Origin: Gnetum montanum
Taxonomy: Eukaryota > Streptophyta > Gnetopsida > Gnetales > Gnetaceae
Assembly: GCA_015680685.1 (NCBI GenBank)
Contig: MNCI01015561.1
Coordinates: 1,360,472-1,424,471 of the forward strand
Length of the DNA stretch: 64,000 nucleotides
Direction of reading: 5' to 3'
A program made the translations under genes and the position numbers. Below are positions 1 to 11,197 of the stretch, piece by piece. Under the pieces are notes generated by a model. It was given only the letters and a program-made list of their open reading frames with translations, did no database searches and had not been told where the DNA came from. How positions within the stretch are numbered: position 1 is the stretch's first letter; every line of letters starts with the position of its first letter.

Positions 1-1124
1 GAAGAGCTTGTAAGAAGAAATTGTGAACGATTGCTTGATGGCTTGCTAAATAAAAGATTTCAGCCTCTTTGTCATGGTCCTTTGAGTTATGTCTTACTTT
101 TTTTATTTTTTTTAAATTGATTAGCTAGTGGTTTAGATAGTATCATCCTTGGCAAGTAATTTTGGGATTTTTAGATTACTCTTATTGTTCGTATTGCCTG
201 ATAGAAAATTTCTGTTAAAATTTTGCCATAGAAGCGCTTGTGTTTAAAAGCCTTAAAAGCATTTTAGTAGTAAATTTGGTTATTGTGCAACGTATAAGAA
301 CTGCTATTGGGATTGTTGAAAGAGAGCCTTTGCTTGTAGTCATGCCGTTGAATGATTCAATAGTCAAGAGGGTTCAGAAAATCTTTGGTATTTTGATGAG
401 ACCAGAATAGCTTCTTTTTATCTTTAAAGTGAATCTCTGTGGTATTTCAATCAGAAATTGTCAAGTCTTTTGAAGTTTCTTTTGAATGCAATTGTTGACA
501 TCCATTATCTAGCCAAAATGGAGTCTCGTATGTGGTAGTTTACGTAGAAATTTTTTGGTAGCATAATAGGATTGTCTTGAATAAATTGCTTATTTGAGCC
601 TTAGAAGTTTGAACAATTCATAGATATTGAATTTGGGATAGCTTTATTGCAAAGTGTTTACTCGTGTCATTTCATCTTGTTTAAATATTTGAGGTCTACA
701 CAAATTTGCTTTTCTTTTCTGTCTATTTCCATTGAATCTTGCTCTATTTCTAGTTTTCTTGTGGAACTATCTCTTTCTCTGGGGAAAATTAGAAGTAGAT
801 TCACAGAGTTGTGCTCAAATGTTTTTACAAAATTTTATTTGTTACAAGTAGGTATTATAAGGACAGTGTAGACTAGGCAATTGAATAAAATAGGAACTCT
901 CAACAACTCACAGTACTTGGCAAAGTTGGTTGAATCTCTTTAAGATAAGTCATTTGTAGTTTACACACAACGCAATCATTTCATATTTCACAACCGCACA
1001 CCGCAACAACACACACACATACTCATATTAACTACTAAGTTTATTTGGAGGTATCTGGGCCTTGGTATTGCCAAAGACCAGCAGGCACCTAAATCCTGTT
1101 CGAGGACACTCGTTGGCGGTCGCG
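1..1124. other. Unclassified left-edge sequence
   Basis: I cannot assign this stretch. No open frame longer than about 75 codons exists and none resembles a known domain. A short CA run lies near 1006-1020 and the part from about 1040 to 1124 is less AT-rich than its surroundings. Because a PBS-like site follows at 1125-1140, this may be the leader and start of the internal region of another minus-strand LTR element whose body lies left of the window. That is inference only. Confidence 0.35.
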
Positions 1125-1140
1125 TCCCAAACGGTCGCCA
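1125..1140 (-). other. Primer-binding-site-like motif
   Basis: The minus strand reads TGGCGACCGTTTGGGA. It resembles the PBS of A3 (42152-42168, TGGCGCCGTTTCTGGGA) and the complement of a plant tRNA-Asp 3' end. It sits directly left of the LTR at 1143, where the PBS of an element extending to the left would lie, although the LTR on its right also has a polypurine tract on its far side. See findings. Confidence 0.45.
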
Positions 1141-1142
1141 AA

Positions 1143-1848
1143 ATTTTGTCTTTATGAAACTCATAACAATAATTGAGAAATTAATCATTTAATCTAATTA
1201 ACAACAAGAAGATAAAGTCTAAAATAGCTTATGGGCAATGAGTGTCCATTCCTAGCTTGTCATACATGTCCTAAACTCACATATCCACTAGTGGGATTAC
1301 CAACTATTATGTTACTGAGTGAATTAAGAAATAATGCTAGTGGGATTACCAAGCGAATATGTGTTTATGCTTGAAACTGGTCACACTCATTCCACCAATT
1401 GATTAATATGCATGAAAATGTAAATATTAACTAAGTACATGAAAAGTAAATTACATTAAAAGGAAATATATTCTAAGTCAAAATGCTACAATGAATAGGA
1501 ATCAATCTTGATCATATTACCATTCATGGATTGTGTCCATGTACAATGCCACTCGAATAAGACATCGTACAAATGACTTAGATTCATTCTACGGGCACTC
1601 ACTAATTGTTTTCTAAGACTATGAAATAAAATTTCAAGAGTTTGGCTACTATAATAACAAAAGAATGCTAAATAGATAGCGGGACATGCATATTTATAGG
1701 CAAAAATAGACATTGCATTGATGGGTATGTGTCAATGCATCATTACATGCATTAACGAGTACGTGTCAATGCTACTACGTAGAGGTAGTTGTGTTGACAC
1801 GGTTACATCGATGCAATCCCATTAATGTAGCCAACCAATGCTTCATCA
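1143..1848 (-). repeat. A1 3' LTR, U5 end truncated
   Basis: It aligns with 7098-7770, sharing the AATTGAGAAATTAATCATTT segment and the CACTAG..GGATTACCAAG motifs, and ends in the family terminus ...CTTCATCA on the plus strand (TGATGAAG in element sense). A TATA box (minus CCTATAAATA) is at 1691-1700, with ATCGATG/CATTAATG-type short repeats on its upstream side at about 1710-1835. The terminal TGATGAG end and about 200 bp of U5 are missing. Confidence 0.85.
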
Positions 1849-1864
1849 TATCCCCATGATTGAG
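1849..1864 (-). other. A1 polypurine tract
   Basis: Minus-strand CAATCATGGGGATA directly abuts the LTR start TGATGAAG. It is the expected plus-strand priming site and matches the other copies (A5 23492, A3 36808). Confidence 0.7.
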
Positions 1865-4248
1865 TAAAAACTCATCCTCAAGTTAATAGGATAGGACTGA
1901 GCTTTCTTTACAAAAAAAATTGGAATGATGGAATTAGTGACTAACACTAACTACTGACTGACTCTAAATGTCACATTACAAAATTTTATTCAAGTGGATG
2001 CATAAAAAATGAAAAAGTGGCAAAAATACTAGATAGACATTAAATATTGTAAAATTTATAAAGGTCTTCAAAAATTTGCTAAAGATGGTTCTTCTTGTTA
2101 CTTCTAGTCATGGCAGACTTCCAACCTTGATTGTTATGTCAATGCTTCTCTAGTTATGCAAAATATTCTTGAAATATGGATTGAAATCTTTTCTCATCGT
2201 CCCATGGATCTAGCAAACATGTGATGTTTAAGTTGCAATCTTGTATGTGCTATGATTTGTCCATGAGAATATCCTCCCTTGTCCCTCTCTTGACATCATT
2301 TTTGTGCTTGACAAAAGATCTTCTTTCTTAGATGTTTCTTTTAGCATCACTTGTAATCACCAATAGATTAACCTTAGTTTTTAAAATTTTCCTTAAGAAT
2401 TAACCATTTTTAGATCTCTTAGTTGGCTTAGCTCAAAAGATGTTAGCATTTTAAGCATAAGGTGATGATAGTGTACTATGCCCAAGGCTATGAGGTAACT
2501 AAAATCATTAAGTTGTTCACCTTATTTTGGTTAATTACTATTAGTTACCATAATTTTCAAAAATATGATGTTGGAAAAATTTCAAAGCAGGCGTCTCTAG
2601 CCCCCATGACTAATAAGTGTAACTCTGGAAGCACATAAGTTTTCAAATAATTGAAACCAAAGATCTAATGTAGAAGATGACCAAGATATATTAATGGATA
2701 TTGAAATAGAAAAGTAAGAAAAATTAATCAAACAAATGAGAAGTAGTCCCAAAATGATCCATAAATTCAAAGAGACCATCATTGAAGTTCTAGAAGGTGT
2801 GAAGGTTAGTTCAAAGCCAAGATCAACAAGATTTATGCAAGTGGGTCCTCCCCAAAGTAGGCTCCTACCATAATGCTCTTGCATAACCACTTCTATAGAT
2901 TTTCATGGGCACCTGAGAAGTTAAATGTTATTCATGCCTTTGTTCAAAAAAACACACAACTTTTGTGGTTAGGAGGTTGCACTATACTACACAAAACCAA
3001 AAGGCTCATAATTGTATGTAATAGTGAGGTGAATGAATGAGATGAGAAGGATTTGTAGAGGTCAAGATGTAAGGTACTTAACCATTTCTACAATAGGCTT
3101 TTGTGTCAAGTATGATTAAAATGATCATCATACCTATCCATCCAAGTTTCAAATCAAGTCCATACCATTAATAGTGACCTTGCATTGATGTGTTCCTTCT
3201 TACTGACCATCATTAGTCCACAACCACCACAAAGAACAATCATCACTCCAAAAAGAGAAAAGAGAAGAAGAAAGAAAGGGCTTTAGTTACAGGGGCACTT
3301 TCAAGTATGGGTAACATGTCTTTCTAGCCCCATAACCAATGCTTGTAACCCATTATTGTGTCTAAGGGATGTGCTTTGAATTCCCATTATTATTATTTTT
3401 TTGTTTTTTTGTTTCTTTTTTTTTTTGGATTTTTGGATTTTAAGATGAAAACCATACCATGCAAAGACTCAGCTTCCTATTTATTGGTCGATGGAGGAGT
3501 GATGATACATTCCTATAGGAGTCATAAACCACACAAAGGAAGTTAAGAAGAGAACCCAACAAGTTTCCTTGTGGTCACATCCTTTGCCATGTTCACTTGG
3601 TCACTTCCTCTTTCTTCAAGGTATAATGATCATTGATTAATTTTAGTTTCATGAAAGAAGAACCAAATTACTCATGAAAAAGACCTTTTATTTAGAGAAA
3701 TGGAGTGGATGAGGTGGTCTCATTGCCTTACACAATTACTTACTTAATCATCTTGATAGAATAGCACAAAAACCCAATACATAGCATTGAATTTTGCATC
3801 ATGACTTAGCAATATTATTAATGGAAACATAAAAGACATTTATAAAACATAAAGGAAATGACTCAATAAAAGAGAAAAATATAATGAAAAGAAAATATTA
3901 AGAAATGAAAAACATATTAAGAATCAATAAATTTTGGAAGAAATAGGAAAATGATAAAAAATTATGAAACAAAAAAGTGAAAAACACTTATTAGTTCTTC
4001 AACCAGGATAGAGCATCTCCCCAATGACTAAACTTATGGCTGCATATTCGGGAGATGGACTACATAACCCCCTAGTTATACACCATTGGTTTCTCATCTA
4101 TCACTATTACTAATTCAATCAATCACATTGTAGCACATCTAACATTGGTGATAGTTTTATTTGGATCATTCAGAGAAATTTCTTCAATTGGACTTAAAGG
4201 TATTTCTATTTTAGGGGATCCAAATGTGTTTACTTCTTTTTCTTGATT
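1865..4248 (-). other. A1 non-coding spacer
   Basis: No gene is visible. The right part, about 2580-4035, aligns with the post-integrase spacer of the other copies: a PPT-like GCCCCCATGACTAATAA (2600-2616), the CCTCCCCAAAGTAGGCTCCTACC block (about 2847), the GGGTAACATGTCTTTCTAG block (3309-3327), a T-rich tract (3388-3440) and ACCATGCAAAGACTCAG (about 3457). The left part, about 1980-2560, has no counterpart in the other copies; ORF3 and its upstream TATA module are absent. About 4035-4248 is also unassigned and spans the pol deletion. Confidence 0.6.
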
Positions 4249-4578
4249 TTATATTTTAGTTTTCAAGTCTTCGTATTTGATATCCTCTTCTGGTGTATAA
4301 TCAAAGTGTAAGATATTTGTGTCTAAGCTCTCTGTTTGGTCCATTTTCTTAAGTCTAAAACTAATAAGCGAATCAATTTCTTTCATGCATCTTTGAAACA
4401 ATTTTATATTCTCATTTTCAAGCCACTGGGTTGCTTCTTGTTTGGCTACTACATAGACTAGTTTTTTCTCACACACTTGTTCCTTAGCTTTATTGTAGGT
4501 TGTGTTAATATTTTGAATTTTCAGCCCATAGTTGCACCCTTTACTATTAGTGATGCATTGAGGTTTTTGTCTTTCCAT
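4249..4578 (-). pseudogene. A1 pol fragment: protease-RT linker
   Basis: This 110-codon open stretch begins near a CITNSKGCN motif that aligns with CITYNDTGCNC of A2 (about 16400), A4 (about 54025) and A5 (about 28555). Downstream VYVVAKQEATQWL matches the same place in A5 (LYVVAT..). It is the segment between protease and reverse transcriptase, with no catalytic motif of its own. It is all that remains of pol in A1, since neither the protease active site nor any RT motif is found on either side. Confidence 0.7.
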
Positions 4579-4789
4579 TGTGATAGGTTCATCATTTTTG
4601 TCCTATGTTGGAGGGGTAATGGATGTTGGCTTTTGCATATGATAAAGAGATATAATTTTTTCAATGAAGGGTATTGTACTAAATTGGCCTTATGTGGTTT
4701 TTGATGTGCCAGTAGTCTACTAGTTTTGTACTTGTGTGAGGAAACTACCCTAAAGAAAGGAAATTTTTGAGGTTGTGGTTTAGATCTAC

Positions 4790-6791
4790 TAGCATTATCA
4801 TTTCCGTGTATGTTCATAGCACAAGTGGCATTCTTCCATTGATATTGTGGTGTCGAGCCTTCCTATGTTGTTGGTGGTAACATGTTATGGAGGAAAGTAT
4901 GAGAATATTGAGGATATGAAAAAGGATGAAGGTGTGAGGTGGTGATCCTTCAGAAGATGTTGCAGGGTGATGATATTCAGGAGAGTGCTAGCATTGATTT
5001 AAGGTAAAGAAAGTAGAACTAGTTAGGAAAATAGATTGTTGAATGTAATATCTGTATGGGTCTTGTTGGCAATAAGGGTGGTGGTGGTTTGATGATGGCC
5101 TCCCCCATGATAGTGGATTTTGCCATTGTTTTGATAGTAGTTTTGAGACTAATAAGAAGTCCTACTAGGATACTATGGTTGGTTGTAGGACTGTTTATAA
5201 TTACCTTGTGAAAAAGTTAATTTCCTAGGCATTTGCTTTTGTCTGAACTTGGGATTTAAAGCAAAAGCCAAATACTCATGTAGATGTAACATTACTGGGC
5301 AATCACACTTTGGATGATCATATAGGTAGATGTGACATCCATCATCCTTTTCTATGGTTGAGTCTATACCCTCTTTTTCTATAGATATTTTTCCTTTTTG
5401 TTAATAAGTGTTCCTATTTGTTTCTTGGTTCTTTTCTCTCTTCTTATTTTGATCACTCAATTCATTGTGTTACTTTCTCTTCTACATTTTTTACATAAGT
5501 TGTAACTTTATCATTCATCAACTCCCACATCTTATCTAACCTTGCTTTAAGCTCATCGATAGACTTTTGTGTTGGCAAGGTATGTTGTGAAATCACCTCA
5601 TCAAGAGTTGCCTCTTTTTCCTCATCATATATATGGATCATTTTCTTTTGAAGAGTTGGATCCCAATTATATTCCTCTACATTCACTCATTTACATAGCT
5701 CTCCTTCTTCTTTTTCCATCTGCTCAATTAGCCTTTGTGTTTGATCGACTTTTAGTTCCTATAACCAACCTTGGGCATAAATCCCAAGGGTCTCCCTCAA
5801 TTGATTATGAAGCCCATTTATTATGTGAAAAATTTTCTCCTTTTAAGAGAAACCATGATTAATACATCTATGTAGTAGCAAATAGTATCTATCCAAGGCC
5901 ACATCCAAGGGTTCATGATTTTCTTGCTTCCATCATTGGATTTTTTTTCTCAAGTTAGGCACTCTTATATAGGCTTGGTATTTTTTATTGAAGAATTCTA
6001 GCATCATGAACCACTGGTAGATTAAATATGGTTCCAACGATCTATACTAGCTTTCAACTTCATCTACTATTATCCTAGGGAAGAGCTTAAGTTTTTGCCA
6101 CTTACATTTGATATTTTGCAAGGTGCAAGTATCATGGAAGACTTGTAAGTGATGTTGTGGATCATAATTATAGCCTCTCCTAAATTTAGGAATGTCGTCC
6201 ATATTAAGCTATTTGATGCGACTATCTCTTTGATGCCTTTGGGGTATTTGAACTATCTCCCTAATCTATGTCAAGCCTGTAGTAGCTAACAAGGGTTCAT
6301 CTATACTATGACATGTCATGGTGATAATTTATATTTTTATTTGTCTAATTGTGATGATCTTATCTATGCTCATTTTGATGTCTTTGATCTTGCCCTTAGG
6401 TTCGATTTCTATCTTTATTTTCATCCCATAGTGAAGCTCTATCTCTATACCTATGTTCATCTTCATTAGAACTACACTTTGAAGAGGAAGAGGAAGATAG
6501 TGAACTAGGAGAATCACCATGGATCCTATAGTTCTCCCTGTGGTTCCATAATGTATCTTTTCTAAATGTAGAGGAGGTCCTAGGACTTGAGATCCTCCTT
6601 ATTCTAGAACTTTCTCCATCTCCTCTAGGATTGTCTATACTAGTTGAATGTAGTCCTTGCATGTAGTAAGGGTCTAAGTAAGCATATGAAACCCTTACTT
6701 GAGGTTGTTCACTCCAATTCTCTTTAGTATACATCCTATCATTTTTCCTACAAGTGTTCTCATCATACTTGATCCTATGTGAAGAAAGCAT
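4790..6791 (-). pseudogene. gag: A1 gag
   Basis: The start ATG is at 6791, about 120 bp inside the PBS, as in the other copies; the N-terminus reads MLSSHR against MSSSHR in A4. An open block (6396-6791) ends in a Ser run followed by Arg/Asp/Glu/His-rich sequence. After a broken section the frame is recovered at about 5462-5900, with the EEYNWDPTLQKKMIHIYDEE segment that aligns with A3 gag. A zinc-knuckle variant with CHIYLYDHPKCDCP lies near 5283-5335: Cys-x2-Tyr-x3-His-x4-Cys. Gag forms the particle and binds RNA. The conserved hydrophobic gag domain between 5950 and 6250 is heavily broken by stops. Confidence 0.75.
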
Positions 6792-6910
6792 GGTTTTTTT
6801 AACATGTGTGACTTAAAATAAGATATTAATATTTTCTAAAAGATAAATCATTAATAATTTTACATCAATCATTTATAACATAACTAATTTAGATAACTAG
6901 CATCATCCAT

Positions 6911-6924
6911 GGCAACGATGTTAA
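6911..6924 (-). other. A1 primer-binding site
   Basis: Plus-strand GGCAACGATGTTA matches the tRNA-Asp 3' end GGCAACGGCGCCA with three transitions (C to T and G to A), one base inside the LTR end at 6925. Confidence 0.7.
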
Positions 6925-7770
6925 TGATGAGCAGTGGTTACCCCCTACACCCAACCATACGAATCACAAGCATTCACACATGATCCAGTCGAATTCTATG
7001 AATGGGACTAGTTATTCATCTAAATCATTAAGCATTGATTGCAATTCACTATCTTCCCACTTAGACTAGTGGTAGCTTTTTCATGTTGATGTTGTTTTGA
7101 CTCTATGCTACTCATAATAATAATTGAGAAATTAATCATTTAATCTAATTTACAATAGGAAGATAAAATCTAAACTAGCCTATAGGTGATGAGTGTTCGT
7201 TTCTAGTTTTTTGTACATGTCTTAAACCCACATATCCACTACTAGAATTACCAAGCATTACGCTACTAGGCAAACCAAGCAATAACACCACTAGGATTAA
7301 CAAGAGAATACGTGTTTATGCTCAAAATTGGTTGCAATCATTCTACCAATTGATTAATATGTGTGAAAATGTAAATATTAACTAAGTACATGAAAAGTAA
7401 ATTACATTGATTACCATTCATGGATTGTGTCTAGGTACAATGCCATTTGAATAAGATGTTGTACAACTGACTTAGATTCACACTACGAGCACTCACGTAC
7501 TATTTCCTAAGACTACATAATAAAATTGTAAGATTTTGGCTACTCTATTAATAAAAGAATGTTAAACACACAGTGGGACATGAGTATTTATAGGTGAAAA
7601 TGGGCAATACGTCGATGGGTATGTGTCAATGCATCATTGAATGCGTTGATGAGATTATGTCAGTAGGTACGCATCAACGGGTACACATCGACGCAATTGT
7701 GTTAAGGCAGCTACATTAATGTAGTTGCATCGATGTGATCCCATCGATGCAGCCAACCAATGCTTCATCA
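6925..7770 (-). repeat. A1 5' LTR
   Basis: It starts TGATGAGCAG and ends CTTCATCA on the plus strand, giving TGATGA/TCATCA inverted termini. The TATA box (minus CCTATAAATA) is at 7585-7594. U3 carries alternating ATCGATG / GTCAATG short repeats (about 7605-7750). It abuts the truncated A2 LTR at 7771-7776. Confidence 0.9.
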
Positions 7771-7775
7771 TACTA

Positions 7776-8278
7776 GACTGTTAAGTGTTACATACTACTT
7801 GGATTACCGAACATTAACATATGTTCAAAATGGTTGTACTTATGTGTATTAATTAATCAATTTTATACATTAAAATAAATTGCTCAAATAATAAATGCAT
7901 TTAAAGTAAACATTAAACTATTTCCAAATGCTGCAAGGTTTGTGAAAAAAGCTCATCTTTATTATCAGTCACACCAAGGTGCTTAGGTACATCAATGTTC
8001 AAATAAAGATCCATACACTTCACACTCCTACTATAGGCACTTAGAAAACATTTTAACTATCAAATGAACAAAATGCAAGAGCTTCACTAAGATACTAACT
8101 ATGGGATGCCATAAATACGACTAGTTAGCACATATTTATAGGTAAAGATAGACACTACATCAACAAGGTTATGTAATGCATCAGATCAAGTGTTGATGTG
8201 ATCATGTCAACAGGGTCAAGTCGATGGGATTGCGTTGACGACATCTCATTAACACAACCCAAGGAAGATGCTTCATCA
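7776..8278 (-). repeat. A2 3' LTR, R/U5 half missing
   Basis: It aligns base for base with 19945-20428, sharing TTAATTAATCAATTT and AAATGCATTTAAAGTAAACA, but begins mid-LTR at the homology to A2 right LTR position about 19937. TATA box at 8133-8142. It ends CTTCATCA at 8278. Confidence 0.85.
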
Positions 8279-8519
8279 TACCCCCACAACTGAATGAAAA
8301 CTCATTCTCAAGTGAAAAAAAGGAGTAATAAGTTCTTTACAAAATTTTGAAAACGTATGGGATTATTGACTAACTACAGACATCCAACTACCAGAAATAA
8401 ACACTAAGTGTACAAGTGTATAGATTTACAATCATTACAAAAATTGGTATCCATGACAATAAAATTGAATACTATGATAAAGATTTGACAGCACAACTCC
8501 TATGATTACTTGAAGACAA
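8279..8519 (-). other. A2 polypurine tract and pre-LTR block
   Basis: Minus-strand CAGTTGTGGGGGTA (8279-8292) abuts the LTR. The next about 80 bp (AACTCATTCTCAAG..TATGGGATTATTGAC in plus sense) is conserved in A3, A4 and A5. The remainder to 8519 shows no coding sequence. Confidence 0.65.
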
Positions 8520-11197
8520 GGAAGAAAATCAAATGATCCCATGTAGTGGAGGTTCCTAAGGTGCTAAAGGACTTGCTCCTACTTTTGGTGCATGTGGTTA
8601 TTGAGGTGGTGGTTGTGGTTGTCCTAATGCAGCTACAACTTCTAGCAAAAGATGTAAAGCATCTAGCAATGCTTTTATCTTCTCCTCCTTACTCCTAGGA
8701 TCATACATAGTTCATGCAGCATCACTAATGTGGGCTGGTATGGGAACATTCCAAGGACAAGGCATTGTAGAGAACAACTCCTTGATGTTAACAAACTAGG
8801 CAACGAATTGTTTGCGTTTGATGTCAAATGCCTCAAGTGCATTTTGCAACTCTTGGTAGTCATTCATTCTCTTGGTCAGGTTCTCTACTATGGATCTATG
8901 ATCATTGAAATTTTCCTTGAAAACCTTGAGTTCTACATTTTTTGTCTCAAGCTTCTACTTAGTCTCTTTATGGTGCATGAACTTTGCCTCATACAAAAGG
9001 TACGAGTTGATCACTTACTTCTCCAACTTTAATCTTGACCTTTCTATAGTTAGCATTGCCAATTTTGAGTAATAGAGGTTGGAAAGCTCCATGTACTCCA
9101 TCATCTCCTTGATTTGTATCTCCTTGAGGTAGATTTTAGCCTTGTTGTATGAATTTAGTCCATCAAAGATGGGTTGTAAAACATCACCTCCTTGTTGAAG
9201 CTGCTGGAGGGCTTCATTCACCTTAGCCTTCACTAGTTGGATATGTTTTTCATTAATCTCCTTCTGCAAGCCAACTTGATCCCTGTAATGATTTTTGATC
9301 CTTTCAAATTTTAGGGCCTTGTTTTTTAGGTGGTGATTTTAATGGAAAAATTCTTAGGAAGGGATGCACCTCCTCCATCAAGAGATTTTGATTCTCTACA
9401 GCGAACCTCCTCAATTCAGTGTTTACCCTAACAAGTTGCTCCTGCTGATGTTGGATGAATTTAGTTATCTATTCTTTATGCATCTCAACATTTTACATGT
9501 GATGATTTTTCTAGGTCAGCCTTATCTTCTCCTAGAGAACCTCTAATAGGACCTTTTGAATGTTGTAGATGATGGCATCAGCTAAGGGCTAGTCAAAGAT
9601 CATTAACTCCTTTACATACTTAGCATCTTGAAGTTTTTGCTAAAGCTGTTGAAAAGCTTCATCTCTTTAGATTACTTGGTTGAGTATGGTGGGATCAGCA
9701 AGGTGACCTCTAAGTTTTCCAACTTTGGCAACCAAGTGTTGAATCTCAACTCAAGAAATTTCATGTTGGGCATTGATAATGAGAACTTTTCCCTTAGTCT
9801 CAAGCATCTCTAACTAGTTTGCTAAAATTATTTCTAAGATATCAAAGATATCCAGAATTGGTTGCCCAGTTCCTACCAATCAGTATAGCAACTCTTTGTG
9901 CCAGGATACACTTAATCTCCAACATCTGGCTCTTATGGATACGTGCATGTCTCTAACTACAATAATATTTGGTATAGATGCCATGGGGGCATTGAGTGCA
10001 TTAGCCACTCTATTAGCTACCACCTCCACCGCCATCTCCTATCCTTGGTACTACATTGAGATAACATTACTACTATTAGATGCTAGGATTGTGCTACTCA
10101 TTGAGATAAGGGTTTAGCATGGCTTGGTCCTACTTGCTACTACTGCAAGAGTTGCTTGCAAAGCTCATGTATGTGCTTAATGGTAGCACAGGATTTTAAT
10201 GATAGCATGGGATTTTGAGTAGGTGGTGGTGGCAGTTGCTCCTCTTTGATCACCTTGGCAAGTACTTTATCCTTCATTATTTGCTCCCAAGAGGTAGAAG
10301 GAGCATATCTAATGGCATCATTGGAATAGTGAGCTATTTCTTGCTTTCTACATAATTTTTAGATGAGACATGGAAAGGGGAGTTCCTTCCTTCCACATTC
10401 ATTTTATTGAAATTACTTTTCAATCTCTAGATAGATTAGCTATGGAAGGTTGACAAGGAATTAGCCACTTAGAGTAGTGCATGCACAGGCAAAGAAGGCT
10501 ATCATCTTGTTGGACCTTACCATTAGATTGAGGTGGTAGGCCATCATTTTGAAGTATGCATGCTCTATCACTATGAGTACACCAAACTCCTTACAGTCAA
10601 CATCGTAGCATTGTTGGACCTACTCCTTCTTGACCTCAAGGTCTACTTGCATTGAAATCTTTGTCAAACTTGCCCTAGTTTTTGGTAATCCAAGGGCCTC
10701 GGAAGTGACCTTCACTAAGTAGGACATAGATATGTCCTTGATCTTCACTGTGGCATCACCTACTTATTGTTCTTGTAGAAGTATGTTTCTTCCATGTACC
10801 ATTCTCTATTGAATGTAAGAATGGGCCACATGGTGAAAGTTTGGAGTTGTGCTTTGACATCTTCTAGGGTAAAGTTTAGGAAATATCCAAAGTTTAGTTC
10901 ATGAAGAACTATTTTTTGCATCTCCCTAGACCAAATTTTCCTTAGATAGGCCTCCTTCAGAGTGACCTCAATATTAGGTGTAAGTCCAAGTATCTCATCT
11001 TGATGCAACTACTCCATTTTAGCTTCTAGAATCTATTGGACAAATTCCACTTTGGGGTCCTCACGAAGAGATCCCGTTGCATGCATTTCAACCACCTACT
11101 CATAAGGTTTCTCTTGTTGGCCTCTTTTAATTCTAGGCCACTTGTCCCTTGGTTGGAATGGTCCTCCTTCCTACAGGTGCTTTGGTCTTAGTGCCAT
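8520..11197 (-). pseudogene. A2 ORF3 (env-position gene), broken
   Basis: This lies between integrase and the 3' LTR. The probable start is the ATG near 11197, followed by MALRPKHL and, after stops, the open block 10760-11008. Broken frames then contain an RKELPFPCLI motif (about 10380-10400), recalling the putative plant transposon protein domain found in extra ORFs of Athila/Tat-type elements; that assignment is inference. The C-terminal half, best seen at 9015-9269, is rich in Glu, Lys, Leu and Gln with heptad-like spacing and looks like a long coiled coil. No signal peptide, membrane segment or glycosylation-rich ectodomain is evident, so an envelope role is not supported. A4 (45880-48745) has a full-length relative. 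Confidence 0.65.

Larger units (their letters stand above)
1143..7770 (-). mobile_element. A1: Athila-like LTR retrotransposon, pol-deleted
   Basis: A1 has two LTRs (1143-1848, 6925-7770) in the same orientation, a polypurine tract next to the left one and a tRNA-Asp PBS next to the right one, so the element reads leftward. Inside are gag, a fragment of the protease-RT linker, and about 2.3 kb of non-coding spacer. Protease, RT, RNase H and integrase are absent: the gag end runs straight to the linker, and the linker runs to the post-integrase spacer. It is therefore non-autonomous. The left LTR lacks its first 180-220 bp, so a target duplication cannot be tested. Confidence 0.85.

Noticed and set aside
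647-871. Plus-strand open frame near the left edge as a gene
   Set aside because: 74 codons, low-complexity Ser/Phe/Leu composition, no domain, no counterpart elsewhere and no promoter context.
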